Origin: Actinomycetospora sp. TBRC 11914
Lineage (GTDB): Bacteria > Actinomycetota > Actinomycetes > Mycobacteriales > Pseudonocardiaceae
Direction: 5' to 3'
Assembly: GCF_012933465.1 (NCBI RefSeq)
Contig: NZ_JABBND010000007.1
Span: 62,001-126,000, forward strand
DNA length: 64,000 bases
Shown here piece by piece: positions 45,902-55,515 of this stretch (position 1 is its first letter; each line of letters starts with the position of its first letter). The notes beneath the pieces are model-generated. The model made no database searches and was not told the origin of the DNA. It saw only the letters and a list, made by a program, of their open reading frames with translations. A program made the position numbers and the translations under genes.

Positions 45902-46420
45902 GTGGCGAGAGGTGGGACGCGGACCGGCCCTCGGGAACCCGACCGGTCGGAGCGCAGCCCGGCGCGGCCCACGGTGCCCGGCCGTCCCCGGCGCCGCCGC
46001 GACCGGCGCGGCCGCGGCATGCGCGCCCCGCTCTACCCCGCCGGCTCCCCCGCGGCGCGCACGCGGGCCGAGCGGTTCGACGCCGTGGTGCTCGAGGCCC
46101 TCGAGCCGATCGAGGACCGCTGGGGCGCCGAGCTCGAGGACCTCGACGTCGCGGTGGACGACGTGCCCGACGTCGGGGAGACCGCCCCGGACGACGACGG
46201 CGTGGTCGGTGACGGCGACATCCCGCTGGCGCGCCTCGTCCCGGCCGGCGTCGACCGCCGCGGCGCCCCGACCCGCGCCCGCATCGTGCTCTACCGCCGC
46301 CCCCTCGAGGCGCGCGCGCTCGACGGCGAGGACCTCGCCGACCTCCTCCACGACGTGCTCGTCGAGCAGGTGGCCGAGTACCTCGGCGTCGAGCCGGACA
46401 CCGTCGACGGCGAGGAGTAG
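45902..46420 (+). CDS. Minimal metallopeptidase (zincin) family protein, degenerate site
   Basis: 172 residues from GTG 45902 (TAGGCT 8 bases upstream). A basic Arg-rich N terminus is followed by the MMP-like domain: RFDAVVLEALEPIEDRWGAELEDLDVAVDDVP, ARIVLYRRPLEARAL and DLLHDVLVEQVAEYLGVEPDTVD. In the family this last helix holds HExxH; here it reads VEQVAEY, so the zinc-binding His residues are missing and peptidase activity is doubtful. It matches Rv3259 by location. Function unknown. Confidence 0.8.
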   Translation: MARGGTRTGPREPDRSERSPARPTVPGRPRRRRDRRGRGMRAPLYPAGSPAARTRAERFDAVVLEALEPIEDRWGAELEDLDVAVDDVPDVGETAPDDDGVVGDGDIPLARLVPAGVDRRGAPTRARIVLYRRPLEARALDGEDLADLLHDVLVEQVAEYLGVEPDTVDGEE

Positions 46421-46424
46421 GGCT

Positions 46425-46802
46425 CTAGAAGCCGTGGTGCACGGCCTCGACGTTGTGCCCGTCGGGGTCGCGGAGGAAGACCGCGTAGTAGCCCGGGTGG
46501 TACTCCGGCCACTCCCGCGGGGCGTGCAGCACCTCCATCCCCTCCTCGACGGCGGCCGCGTGCACCGCGTCGACCGCCGCGCGGTCGGGCGCCGAGAACG
46601 CGACGTGCAGCTCCGTGCCCAGGGCCCCGCCCGGGGTGAGCCAGAACTGCGGGACGCCGGCGGGACCGGCGAGCCCGACGACGGCGCTCCCCTCGTGGGG
46701 GATGCGCAGCGCCTCCTGCAACCCCAGGGGCGCGAACAGGCGCAGGTAGGCCGCGACGGAGGCGTCGACGTCGGCGACCGGGAACCCGAAGTGGTCGATC
46801 AC
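46425..46802 (-). CDS. VOC family protein (glyoxalase/dioxygenase fold)
   Basis: A 125-residue single-domain protein with FGFPVADVDASVAAYLRLFAPLG at the start and VFLRDPDGHNVEAVHH at the end, the two halves of the glyoxalase fold. Candidate metal ligands are His4, Glu/His in ELHVAF and Glu near the C terminus. The GTG start has TAGCGT 8 bases upstream (46816-46811). Substrate unknown; it may be an enzyme or a ligand-binding resistance protein. Convergent with the metallopeptidase-like gene, 4 bases apart. Confidence 0.83.
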   Translation of the reverse strand: MIDHFGFPVADVDASVAAYLRLFAPLGLQEALRIPHEGSAVVGLAGPAGVPQFWLTPGGALGTELHVAFSAPDRAAVDAVHAAAVEEGMEVLHAPREWPEYHPGYYAVFLRDPDGHNVEAVHHGF

Positions 46803-46810
46803 ACCGCCGG

Positions 46811-46816
46811 ACGCTA
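46811..46816 (-). promoter_or_regulatory. -10 element for leaderless VOC gene
   Basis: The minus strand reads TAGCGT, 8 bases before GTG 46802; no ribosome binding site. Confidence 0.5.
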
Positions 46817-46844
46817 GACCCGGGGTCCGACAACGCGACAGGAA

Positions 46845-49800
46845 TCAGTCGAGGCGGGTCCGCGACGGCAGCGCCGACACCGCCGTGAAGAGCACCAGGG
46901 CGAGCTGGACGAGCAGGAGCAGGTCCCGGAACGTCGCGTCGCGGCTGATCACGACCGGGCCGCCGCCGGACGGGACGCCGACCGCGACGAGGTGCCCCCA
47001 CGCCGACTCCAGCGGCACGACCTCACCCTTGACCGACGCGGTCCACCCCGACTCGTTCTCCGCCGCCAGGACGACGAGCCGCCGGTTGGCCCCCGGCGAG
47101 ACCTGCACGCCCACCGACGGCGGCGTGCCGGGCAGTGGGGTGATGCCGGTCGGGCGCTGCGGCGCGGCCTTGGCGTCGGTGGCGTCGTCGGACACCGGCG
47201 GCTCGAGCAGCACGGCACCCGCGGCGGGCAGGCCGATCGCGAGCACCGGGCGCCCGTCGCTGGTGTCCGGCGCCGCGGTGAGCAGGGAGCCCGAGGCCTG
47301 GCGGGCGTTGTCCGCCACCGTCCGGTCGGGCAGGACGACGGCGGCGGTGCCCGCGGTGGCCAGCTCGGCCGCGCCCGCCTGCACCTTCGCGGGGTCGCCG
47401 GAGAGCAGCGCGGTGACGTCGCGGGTCAGGCGGGCGGGCGCAGCGCCGACCGGGGCGAGGTCGTCGTCGCCGTAGCGGGGCAGGTCGGGCCCCGCCCGGC
47501 GGGTGCGGTCGGTGTCGAGCGCGAAGCCCGGGCCGTCGGGGAGCCGGGTGAGCCCGACGTCGACGACGTTGGCCCCGGCCGCGGCGAGCCGCCCGGCGAA
47601 GGCCGGGTCGAGCGCGGGGGCGGACCGCGCGGCCAGGGAGCCGCCCGACCCGAGGATCACCGCCGCCGCCGCGAGCGCCACCGCCAGCGACGCGGCCACC
47701 GGCACCGCGGCACCCCGCACGCGGCGCCCCCCGGTGCCCGCGGCCACCTGCCGGGTCCGCAGCCGCGACCCCAGCGCCGTCGAGAGCCGGGAAGCCGCCG
47801 AGGCCGTCCCGCCGCCGACGCGCGCGAGCACGCCGTCGGGCCCGAGGTCGATCTCGGAGTCGCCCCGCCGCCGCGGCGCGGGCCGGTGCCGCGGTCCGGC
47901 GCGGCCGGTCACCAGCGTTCCCAGGGGCGTCACGCGGGCCTCGGCGACGAGTGCGAGAAGGGTCCACAGGGTTCCGCAGGCCGCGAACGCGAGCGCCGGT
48001 CCGGTCCAGCCCGGGCGGGCGTCGCCGCCGGACAGGGGCGGCAGCGTCACCGATCCGACGACGCCGGCCGCGACGACGCCGAGCACGGTGACCGCGAGAC
48101 CCGGCACCAGGCTGCGCCGGGGGGCCAGGAGCGCCCCGCCGACGGCGGCCACGAACACCAGCAGGCCGATCACCGGCAGGGATCCGGGACCGCCCGGGTC
48201 GAGCGAGAGCACGTCGAGCACCCCGGCGAACTGCTCGCGCACCGGCGACCCGGTGCCGTGCACGAGGACCTGCGGGGCGCGCAGCAGTGTCGAGGGCCAG
48301 GGCAGGAGCAGCAGCACCGGCAGCACGACGACGACGCCGAGGGCGATCGCCCGCCGGCGCGCGGCCCCGACCGGGGCCGGCACGAGCACGAACCCGACGA
48401 CCACGACGACGAGCACCAGCACGTGGACCAGCGGCGCGAACGCCGAGACCACGGCGAGCAGCAGCACCGTCCCCGCCGCCGCGCTCCACCACGACCCCCG
48501 GCGGCCCTCGACGCGGCTGCCGCGCAGGACCGCCGTCACGCCGGCGAGGACCATCGGGAGCAGGACCACGGCGACGACGCCGTCGAGGCGGCCCTGCGCG
48601 ACGGCCGCCCCGGCGATGCCCAGCAGCGCGTAGACCGCCGCGGCGCACGCGCGCAGCATGCGGCCGACCCGGATGCCGCGCGTCGCGACGTAGGCCGACA
48701 GACCCGCGGCGGGCAGCGCGAGGAGGAAGACCAGCGACACCGCGGCCGCGGGGCCGTCCGACCCGGCGAAGGGCCACAGGATCCCGCCGAGGACCCCGAC
48801 GACGGCGAGGGCGGCCGAGGCGGGCGCGGCGGTGCCGCCCGCGATCGGGTGCCACTCCGCGAGGTAGGAGCTCCACAGGGCGCCCAGCCCGGGCAGGGTC
48901 CGGGTGCGCCCGCCGGCGAGGTCGAGCCCGAGGCGGGAGCGGTTGACCACCAGCGACACGGCCGTGAGGGCCAGCACGAGGAGTACCGGCGGGGCCAGCA
49001 GGAGCTCGCGCAGCGCCCGCCCGACGGTGACCGGGACGACGACGAGCTGCTCGTCGTCGGCGGCCGAGCGCTCGGCCGCGTACCCGGCCCCGGCCCCCGT
49101 CCGGGGCCCGGGGATGCCGACGAACGCGGTGTCCGCGTCCGGGGAGCCGATGAGCTCGGTCGGGCCCGCGGGACCGTCGGCGGGTCCGCCCGCGGCGAGG
49201 GTGACGCCGACCGACTCGCCGGGGCGGCGGAGCCCGGCCTTGCGCCGGGTGCTGCGCTTCGGCGCCGTCGCGCCCGCGGGCAGCGCGCCCTGCCCGACGA
49301 GCAGCGCGCCCTCCTCCGGCCCGTCGTCGAGGGCGACCGACGAGGCCGGCCGGGCCCGGGCGGGGCGGTCGGCCCACTCCGGGAGCCGCCCGAGGACGAG
49401 CTCGTCGCGGACCCGGGAGCGCACCACGCGGGTCAGCCCGCCCTGCACGGCGTTGCGCAGCCGGGTGGTGCGGCTGGTCAGCAGGCCGCGCATCCCCCGC
49501 GGGACGGCGGCGCCCGCGGCGTGCAGCCGGCGTCGGCGGGCCTCCCGCAGGTCGGACAGGTCGGCCAGCACGTGGCCCATCGCGCCCAGCTCGGCCGTGG
49601 CCGCGGCGGGCCGGCGCAGCAGCAGGAAGCCCAGCGCACGCAGCACCGCGAGCACCGGGAGGCGGACCAGCCCGAGCACGAACGCCGGCTCCGGGCAGTT
49701 CGCGAGCACCGTCCACCAGCCGTTGCGGCGGTCGACGGCGCGCCGCCCGCCCTCACAGCCGGCCGCGTCGAGGGCCCGGGCGCCGGTGGTGACCGCCCGG

Positions 49801-50486
49801 GCGTGGTGGAGCCGGGCGGAAGGGACGCAGAGCACCAGCCCGCCGGAGCGGTTGATCCGCCAGCCGAGGTCGATGTCCTCCCGCAGGAGGCCGAACGCCG
49901 AGTCGTACCCGCCGAGCGCGTCCCACTCCCGGCGGCGGACCAGCGCCCCGGCCGACCCGACCGCGAGGACCTCCGAGTTGGTGGCGAACTGCCCGAGGTC
50001 GAGCTCGTCGGAGCCGATGCCGGTCTGCCGGTGCCCGGACGCGTCGGTGGACAGGCCGGCCTCGACGACGAGCCGCGGGTCGTCCCGGTCGAGCTGCAGC
50101 GGGCCGAGCATCGCCGCCGCCGGCGACGCCTCGGCGACCGAGAGCAGGACATCGAGGCAGGAGGGCTCGGGGGCCGCGTCGTCGTGCAGGACCCACAGCC
50201 AGTCCCCCGAGCTGCGCTCGCCCGAGCGGCCCCACCGCCGGTCGGCGTCCGCGACGGCCGCGGCGACCGCGGTGCCGAACGGGGTGTCGCGCGGGAGGTC
50301 CAGGACGACGTCGACGCTGTTGGTCGAGCGCAACAGGTCGGCCGTGGAGTCGGTCGACCCGGTGTCGACGGCCACGACGCGGCGCGGTGCCACGGTGAGC
50401 CGCCCGAGCGCCCCGAGGGTCTCCGGCAGCCACGTCTCGCCGTCGTGACAGACGAGCACGGCCAGTACGGGCGCCGTCGGTGCCAC
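46845..50486 (-). CDS. Large glycosyltransferase family 2 protein with polytopic membrane part
   Basis: 1213 residues from GTG 50486 (GGGGAGGGG upstream). Residues about 1-260 are a GT2 GT-A domain: VLAVLVCHDGETWLPETL, VVAVDTGSTDSTADLL, WVLHDDAAPEPSCLDVLL (DxD-like), SAGALVRRREWDALGGYD and LLREDIDLGWRINRSG. A soluble/disordered linker follows, then about 10-12 hydrophobic segments between roughly 490 and 880, an external region with GARGxx-rich loops, and a final TM near 1190 (DLLLLVQLALVLFTAVSAL). It probably transfers an activated sugar to a lipid or exported polymer at the membrane. It sits next to whiB2 in the actinobacterial layout. Donor and acceptor unknown. Confidence 0.83.
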   Translation of the reverse strand: MAPTAPVLAVLVCHDGETWLPETLGALGRLTVAPRRVVAVDTGSTDSTADLLRSTNSVDVVLDLPRDTPFGTAVAAAVADADRRWGRSGERSSGDWLWVLHDDAAPEPSCLDVLLSVAEASPAAAMLGPLQLDRDDPRLVVEAGLSTDASGHRQTGIGSDELDLGQFATNSEVLAVGSAGALVRRREWDALGGYDSAFGLLREDIDLGWRINRSGGLVLCVPSARLHHARAVTTGARALDAAGCEGGRRAVDRRNGWWTVLANCPEPAFVLGLVRLPVLAVLRALGFLLLRRPAAATAELGAMGHVLADLSDLREARRRRLHAAGAAVPRGMRGLLTSRTTRLRNAVQGGLTRVVRSRVRDELVLGRLPEWADRPARARPASSVALDDGPEEGALLVGQGALPAGATAPKRSTRRKAGLRRPGESVGVTLAAGGPADGPAGPTELIGSPDADTAFVGIPGPRTGAGAGYAAERSAADDEQLVVVPVTVGRALRELLLAPPVLLVLALTAVSLVVNRSRLGLDLAGGRTRTLPGLGALWSSYLAEWHPIAGGTAAPASAALAVVGVLGGILWPFAGSDGPAAAVSLVFLLALPAAGLSAYVATRGIRVGRMLRACAAAVYALLGIAGAAVAQGRLDGVVAVVLLPMVLAGVTAVLRGSRVEGRRGSWWSAAAGTVLLLAVVSAFAPLVHVLVLVVVVVGFVLVPAPVGAARRRAIALGVVVVLPVLLLLPWPSTLLRAPQVLVHGTGSPVREQFAGVLDVLSLDPGGPGSLPVIGLLVFVAAVGGALLAPRRSLVPGLAVTVLGVVAAGVVGSVTLPPLSGGDARPGWTGPALAFAACGTLWTLLALVAEARVTPLGTLVTGRAGPRHRPAPRRRGDSEIDLGPDGVLARVGGGTASAASRLSTALGSRLRTRQVAAGTGGRRVRGAAVPVAASLAVALAAAAVILGSGGSLAARSAPALDPAFAGRLAAAGANVVDVGLTRLPDGPGFALDTDRTRRAGPDLPRYGDDDLAPVGAAPARLTRDVTALLSGDPAKVQAGAAELATAGTAAVVLPDRTVADNARQASGSLLTAAPDTSDGRPVLAIGLPAAGAVLLEPPVSDDATDAKAAPQRPTGITPLPGTPPSVGVQVSPGANRRLVVLAAENESGWTASVKGEVVPLESAWGHLVAVGVPSGGGPVVISRDATFRDLLLLVQLALVLFTAVSALPSRTRLD

Positions 50487-50637
50487 GAGTCCGCCCCTCC
50501 CCGTCGCGCCGTCCTCGGTGTCCCGGCGGGGACCGCCGGGCGACGACGAGACTAGAAGGGCGGTCCCGGACGGCCGTCAGGGGAGTGGCCGCCCGGCGGA
50601 ACGGCAGTCGGCCAGGACGCCGACGGCGGCCGCGCGC

Positions 50638-50982
50638 CTAGACGACGCGACGCTTGAGACGGCGGCGCTCCCGCTCCGAGAGCCCACCCCAGATGCCGAA
50701 GCGTTCGTCGTGCCCCAGCGCGTACTCCAGGCACTCGGCCCGGACCTCGCAGCTGTTGCAGATCTGCTTCGCCTCCCGGGTCGATCCGCCCTTCTCCGGG
50801 AAGAACGCCTCCGGGTCGGTCTGCGCGCACAGGGCGCGCTCCTGCCACTCCTGTTCCTCCTCGCCCGCGAGGGCCATCAGCTCCCCGAGGACGTCTCGCG
50901 ACCCACCTGGGCCCATGGAACCCACCGCACCGACTGATCCGACCGAGCCCAGCACCACCGACCCGCTCTCCGCACCGTTCAC
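50638..50982 (-). CDS. whiB2: Transcriptional regulator WhiB2/WhmD
   Basis: Iron-sulfur regulator of 114 residues, orthologous to WhiB of Streptomyces and WhmD/WhiB2 of mycobacteria, controlling septation and cell division. Cys in ERALCAQTDPEAFFP and KQICNSCEVRAECLEYAL (C-x2-C-x5-C), then the turn GIWGGLSERERRRLKRR. GTG 50982 has GAGGGAGG a few bases upstream; internal Met codons at about 23 and 36 are alternative starts. The 224-bp region upstream has TAGCGG and TGTAATT-like sequences but no clear regulator site. Confidence 0.95.
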   Translation of the reverse strand: MNGAESGSVVLGSVGSVGAVGSMGPGGSRDVLGELMALAGEEEQEWQERALCAQTDPEAFFPEKGGSTREAKQICNSCEVRAECLEYALGHDERFGIWGGLSERERRRLKRRVV

Positions 50983-51206
50983 ACGGCCTCCCTCACCGCT
51001 AGCACTCCCCAGCTGGCGGAGCGCCGGCCCCGCACCGGCGTGTACCTCGACGTGAATTACAGCGGTGTCGTTCCATGTGGGTCAAGCCGAGCCACACGTG
51101 CGGCCGCATGTCGCGACGGACGGTCGTCACGTGCGGTGAGCGTGAGGGGCCACCCGATCGACACAGCGTCGCGGAGAGGTTAGCGCGGGCCTGGAACACT
51201 GGTGCC

Positions 51207-51971
51207 GTGGCCAGCGTCTTCTCCGCCCGCCGACCGGCACGCGGCATCAGCCCGGTCTTCCTCGCCCTCGTCCTCGTCACGGTCGGCGGCGGCGCGCTCA
51301 CGCTCGTCGGGACCCGGATCGCCGTCACGGCGGGGATCGTCGTGCTCGTCCTCGCGGGGTGGGCGGTCTCCCTCTGCCTGCACGAGTTCTCCCACGCGGT
51401 CGTCGCGGACCGCTGCGGCGACCACACCGTGCGCGGGCAGGGCTACCTGACCCTCGACATCCGTCGGTACGCCAACGTGGGGCTCACCTTCGTGCTCCCG
51501 CTGCTGTTCCTGCTCATCGGCGGCATCCCGCTGCCCGGCGGAGCGGTGTGGATCCGGCGGGGCCTGCTGCGCTCCCGTGCGGCCGCGAGCGCGGTCGCGG
51601 CGGCCGGGCCGCTGATGAACCTGCTCCTGGCGTTCCTGATCTCGCTGCTGGTGCCGCTGGTGCCGCCGCTGCTCGGCGCCGGGCTCTCCTTCCTCGCGCT
51701 GATCCAGGTCCTCGCGTTCATCCTCAACATCCTGCCGATCCCCGGCCTCGACGGCTGGGGCGTGATCGACCCGTACCTGCCCGACCACACCCGGGTCGCG
51801 GTGTCCCGCTTCGCGCCCTACGCGCCGCTCGTGCTCTTCGCGGTGCTGATCTTCCTGCGCCCGGTGGCGAGCGCCCTGTTCGGGCTCGCCTCGCTCGTGT
51901 ACGGCGCCGTCGGCGGCGACAGCACGCTCGCGGGCCTCGGCCAGGAGCTGTTCTTCTTCTGGCAGCGCTGA
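51207..51971 (+). CDS. Site-2 protease family protein (M50 metalloprotease)
   Basis: Intramembrane zinc metalloprotease of 254 residues. HEFSHAVVADRCGDHTVRG holds the HExxH zinc motif near residue 60; LPIPGLDGWGVID near the C terminus holds the Asp ligand in the NPxDG-like motif. About five to six hydrophobic segments, no PDZ domain. Of the short type, like the Rv2625c/Rv1828 group in name only; the substrate is unknown. GTG 51207 is used. Divergent from whiB2 and followed by fbiA. Confidence 0.88.
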   Translation: MASVFSARRPARGISPVFLALVLVTVGGGALTLVGTRIAVTAGIVVLVLAGWAVSLCLHEFSHAVVADRCGDHTVRGQGYLTLDIRRYANVGLTFVLPLLFLLIGGIPLPGGAVWIRRGLLRSRAAASAVAAAGPLMNLLLAFLISLLVPLVPPLLGAGLSFLALIQVLAFILNILPIPGLDGWGVIDPYLPDHTRVAVSRFAPYAPLVLFAVLIFLRPVASALFGLASLVYGAVGGDSTLAGLGQELFFFWQR

Positions 51972-52020
51972 GGCGCCCCGGAGCGGCGGGGTGTCGGGGG
52001 GCAGGGGCACGATCAGCGGT

Positions 52021-52983
52021 GTGAAGGTGACGGTTCTGGTCGGGGGCGTCGGCGGCGCACGGTTCCTGCAGGGAGTGCTCGCCGCACTCCCCGCAGACGC
52101 GGACGTGCGGGCGGTCGTCAACGTCGGCGACGACATCTGGCTCCACGGGCTGCGCGTGTGCCCGGACCTCGACACGTGCATGTACACGCTCGGCGGCGGC
52201 ATCGACACCGCCAAGGGCTGGGGTCGCGACGACGAGACGTGGTCGGTGAAGGCCGAGCTCGAGGCCTACGGCGCCGACCCGACGTGGTTCGGGCTGGGCG
52301 ACCGCGACGTCGCCACCCACCTCGTGCGCACCCGGATGCTGCGGGCCGGCTACCCGCTCTCGCAGGTCACCGAGGCCCTGTGCCGGCGGTGGGCGCCCGG
52401 CGTCGCGCTGATCCCCGCGAGCGACGACCGCATCGAGACCCACGTCGTGATCGACGACCCGGAGACCGGCGAGCGGCGCGCCGTGCACTTCCAGGAGTGG
52501 TGGGTGCGCCACCACGCCGAGCCGGTCGCGCACGGCTTCGCGTCCGTGGGGCGCGACCAGGCGAGCGCCTGCCCGGCGGCCCTCGCCGCGATCGCCGACG
52601 CCGACGCCGTGCTGCTCGCGCCCTCCAACCCCGTGGTGAGCATCGGCACCATCGTCGACGTGCCCGGCATGCGCGCGGCGCTCGCCCAGGCCCCCGGACC
52701 CGTCGTCGGGATCTCGCCGATCATCGACGGGCACGCGGTGCGCGGCATGGCCGAGGCCTGTCTGTCCGCGGTCGGCGTCGAGGTGTCCGCCGAGGGGGTC
52801 GCCCGCCACTACGGGGCCCGCGCGGAGGGCGGGCTGCTCGACGGGTGGCTGGTCCACTCCGGCGACACCGCCGACGTACCCGGGGTCGCCGTCCGGTCGG
52901 TGCCGCTGCTGATGAGCGACGCCGAGGCCACCGCGGCCATGGTGCGCGAGGCGCTCGACGTCGTGGGGCTGGCGGGTGTCTGA
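52021..52983 (+). CDS. fbiA: 2-phospho-L-lactate/phosphoenolpyruvyl transferase (FbiA/CofD)
   Basis: Forms the phosphodiester link of dehydro-F420-0 from Fo and the activated GPPG/LPPG donor. 320 residues. [18 protein letters not shown] at the N terminus, [26 protein letters not shown] (substrate region), [19 protein letters not shown], and [31 protein letters not shown] 52021 or 52027 could be the start. fbiB overlaps it by 8 bases, as in F420-producing actinobacteria. Confidence 0.95.
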   Translation: MKVTVLVGGVGGARFLQGVLAALPADADVRAVVNVGDDIWLHGLRVCPDLDTCMYTLGGGIDTAKGWGRDDETWSVKAELEAYGADPTWFGLGDRDVATHLVRTRMLRAGYPLSQVTEALCRRWAPGVALIPASDDRIETHVVIDDPETGERRAVHFQEWWVRHHAEPVAHGFASVGRDQASACPAALAAIADADAVLLAPSNPVVSIGTIVDVPGMRAALAQAPGPVVGISPIIDGHAVRGMAEACLSAVGVEVSAEGVARHYGARAEGGLLDGWLVHSGDTADVPGVAVRSVPLLMSDAEATAAMVREALDVVGLAGV

Positions 52984-54349
52984 GCAGGCGGTGCCCACCG
53001 ACCATGCCGCCCTCGGCGGGATCTCGGCCTGGGGCGTCGCCGGCCTCCCCGAGTTCCGCCCGGGCGACGACCTCGTGGCGGCCCTCGCTCCCGCTCTGGA
53101 ACCCACCCTGGCCGACGGCGACGTCGTCGTCGTCACCTCGAAGATCCTCTCGAAGGCCGAGGGCCGCCTGGTCACCGTCCCGCGCGACCCCGAGGAGCGC
53201 GACGCGGCCCGGCGCCGGCTCATCGACGGCGAGACGGTCCGCGTCCTGGCCACCAAGGGCCGGACGAAGATCGTCACCAACCGCCTGGGGATCGTCCAGG
53301 CGGCCGCGGGGGTCGACGGCTCGAACGTCGAGGGCGACGAGGTCGCGCTGCTGCCGGAGGACCCGGACGGCACGGCCGAGACGCTGCGGGCGGGGCTCGC
53401 GGCCGCGCTGGGGGTCCGGGTCGCGGTCGTCGTCACCGACACCATGGGGCGCTGCTGGCGGCTCGGGCAGACCGACGCCGCGATCGGCTCGGCCGGGCTG
53501 GTCGCGCTGCACGGCTACGGCGGCGCGGTCGACGCCCAGGGCAACGAGCTGGTGGTCACCGAGGTGGCCGTCGCCGACGAGATCGCGTCCGCCGCGGACC
53601 TGGTCAAGGGCAAGCTCGGCGGGGTCCCGGTCGCGGTCGTCCGGGGCCTGCGCCACCTCATCGGGGCCGGGCGCTCGGCCGGCGAGCTCGTGCGCCCCGT
53701 CGAAGAGGACCTGTTCTGGCTCGGCACCGCCGAGGCGCTCGCCCGCGGCGCGCGGGAGGCCGTCCCGGCCCGCCGCTCGGTGCGCGCCTTCACCGCCGAC
53801 CCCGTGGATCCCGAGGCGGTCCGCCGCGCCGTCGGCGCCGGTCTCACCGCGCCCGCGCCGCACCACTCCCGGCCGGTCCGATTCGTGTGGCTGCGCTCCG
53901 CGGAGCGACGGGCCGCGCTGCTCGACGCCATGGGGCGGGCGTGGCGGGCCGACCTCGCCGGCGACGGGTTCACCGAGGAGCAGATCGCCCGCCGGACGGC
54001 CCGCGGGGAGCTCTTGCGCGACGCCCCCGAGCTGGTGCTGCCGTTCCTGGTCCGGGGTCCCGACGGCGGGTCGCACGACTACCCCGACGAGCGCCGCGCC
54101 GCCTGCGAGCGCGCGATGTTCACGGTGGCCGGGGGTGCGGCGGTGCAGGGATTGCTCGTGGCGCTCGCCGCCGAGGGCCTCGGCTCCTGCTGGGTGGGCT
54201 CGACGATCTTCGCGGCCGACGTCGCACGGTCGGTGCTGGAGCTGCCCGAGGACTGGGAGCCGCTGGGCGCGGTGGCGGTGGGGCACCCCGCGGAGGCGGT
54301 GCCGCCGCGGGGCGAGGTCGTGGCCGACGACCGGCTGGTGGAGCGGTGA
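52976..54349 (+). CDS. fbiB: Coenzyme F420:L-glutamate ligase FbiB (bifunctional)
   Basis: Adds the glutamate tail and, through the C-terminal domain, reduces the dehydro form. 457 residues: the N-terminal CofE domain with [34 protein letters not shown], and [17 protein letters not shown]; the C-terminal nitroreductase-like FMN domain with [37 protein letters not shown] and the end motif AVGHPAE. Full length. The start overlaps fbiA by 8 bases, and the NUDIX gene overlaps its end by GTGA. Confidence 0.95.
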   Translation: MSEQAVPTDHAALGGISAWGVAGLPEFRPGDDLVAALAPALEPTLADGDVVVVTSKILSKAEGRLVTVPRDPEERDAARRRLIDGETVRVLATKGRTKIVTNRLGIVQAAAGVDGSNVEGDEVALLPEDPDGTAETLRAGLAAALGVRVAVVVTDTMGRCWRLGQTDAAIGSAGLVALHGYGGAVDAQGNELVVTEVAVADEIASAADLVKGKLGGVPVAVVRGLRHLIGAGRSAGELVRPVEEDLFWLGTAEALARGAREAVPARRSVRAFTADPVDPEAVRRAVGAGLTAPAPHHSRPVRFVWLRSAERRAALLDAMGRAWRADLAGDGFTEEQIARRTARGELLRDAPELVLPFLVRGPDGGSHDYPDERRAACERAMFTVAGGAAVQGLLVALAAEGLGSCWVGSTIFAADVARSVLELPEDWEPLGAVAVGHPAEAVPPRGEVVADDRLVER

Positions 54350-54882
54350 GGGAACCGACCGCCGCGGTGCACGTCGACGCCACCGCGACCCTCGCGGGAT
54401 GGGAGGCGCCCGACCCCGGCCAGGCCGCCGTCCGCGAGGCCCTGTTGGCCTACCTCGCCGCCCGCCCCGACGCGTGCTCACGGTCCTGCGCCGCCGGGCA
54501 CCTCACCGCCTCGGCGCTCGTGGTGGACGACGCGGGCGAGCGGGCGCTGCTCACGCTCCACCCGCGGGTCGGGCGCTGGGTCCAGCTCGGTGGGCACATC
54601 GAGCCGACCGACACCACCCTCGCCGGGGCCGCGCTGCGCGAGGCGAGCGAGGAGTCGGGGATCGAGGGCCTGGTGATCTCGCCGGAGCCGGTCCACCTCG
54701 ACGTGCACCCGGTGACCTGCTCACTCGGCGTCCCGACCCGCCACCTCGACGTCCGCTACCTCGTCCGCGCGCCGGCCGGCGCCCGAGAGGTGCGCAGCGA
54801 GGAGTCGGTCGACCTGCGGTGGTGGCCGCTGGCGGAGCTCCCCGACGACGTGGCCTTCGGGCGCGCCCTGCTGCTGCGCTGA
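54346..54882 (+). CDS. NUDIX hydrolase
   Basis: A 178-residue phosphohydrolase. The NUDIX box [20 protein letters not shown] followed by EESGI matches G-x5-E-x7-REUxEExGU; the preceding [10 protein letters not shown] is typical. It overlaps fbiB by GTGA, so it is co-translated with the F420 genes. Whether it cleans up a nucleotide by-product of F420 synthesis (for example GDP-linked) is only an inference from position. GTG start. Rv3263 is different at this place. Confidence 0.85.
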   Translation: MREPTAAVHVDATATLAGWEAPDPGQAAVREALLAYLAARPDACSRSCAAGHLTASALVVDDAGERALLTLHPRVGRWVQLGGHIEPTDTTLAGAALREASEESGIEGLVISPEPVHLDVHPVTCSLGVPTRHLDVRYLVRAPAGAREVRSEESVDLRWWPLAELPDDVAFGRALLLR

Positions 54883-54931
54883 GCCGGGCCAGGGGCCGCT
54901 GGGGTGGGGCCCGGGTCGCCGTCCTGCGACC

Positions 54932-55087
54932 AACGCGTCACGCACACTCTTCCGCCTGCCGGCGGATCGCCGTTGGCACCACCGACGCGCCGCACACACA
55001 CTCCTGTCCCCCGGCGGATCGACACTGTCAGCACCGACGCGTCCCGCACACGATCTCGCCCGCCCTCTGATCGACAGACGATGGACG
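54932..55087. repeat. Left tandem array, three copies of about 52 bp
   Basis: Copies begin at 54932, 54984 and 55036, each with GACGCG(T/C)CCGCACAC near the start and CGGCGGATCG near its middle. Copy three is degenerate at its end. Confidence 0.75.
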
Positions 55088-55259
55088 TGGTGGCGCTCGA
55101 TGACGAGGGCCGCACCAGGGTGCCGGGGTTCCTCGACCGCGCCGCGGCCGGGGCCGGCGGGGTCGCAGCGATCCCGCACGACCGAGTCGCCGCGACTCGG
55201 TGGCGCCGAAGGTGGTTGGGCCGAAGGTGGCCGGGCCGGCCGGGATCGTCCTGTGCCGT

Positions 55260-55314
55260 TCGAGCGAAGGGCACCCTCGCTCGATCTATCCGACCGACGG
55301 TGCCCCTCGCTCGA
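55260..55314. terminator. 24-bp stem hairpin
   Basis: TCGAGCGAAGGGCACC (from 55260) pairs with the segment ending at 55314 over 24 positions with three mismatches; the loop is ATCTATC. It belongs to the hairpin family also seen at 8142 and 34434: its reverse complement shares GGATAGATCGAGCGA with 34434-34478. Confidence 0.7.
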
Positions 55315-55394
55315 GAGCGGGTTCCTGTTCCGCGCGGCGGTTCCGTTCCCGCGGCTCGTGGCGTGCGCGCCCGTTGCCGTGCGCTGTCGTCGTC

Positions 55395-55515
55395 GTGTGC
55401 GGCACGCGCAGGTCCCACCGCGGCCTCTCGCCTCCCGGCCGACCGTGTGTGCGGCACGCGCAGGTCCCCCCACCACGACCTCGCGCCGGGCAAGGCGCAG
55501 GTGTGTGCGGCACGC
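55395..55515. repeat. Right tandem array, three copies of GTGTGCGGCACGC
   Basis: Copies begin at 55395, 55447 and 55503 (spacing 52 and 56 bp). The first two share GTGTGCGGCACGCGCAGGTC. Read on the minus strand the unit resembles the left array unit GACGCGTCCCGCACAC. Confidence 0.75.

Noticed and set aside
46992-50555. 1187-residue plus-strand frame opposite the large glycosyltransferase
   Set aside because: Low-complexity Arg/Gly/Pro translation without domains; shadow of the minus-strand gene.
54932-55515. Possible CRISPR array (repeats spaced about 52 bp)
   Set aside because: The units are degenerate, the intervening sequences are similar to one another rather than unique spacers, the two halves are in opposite orientation, and no cas gene is in the window.
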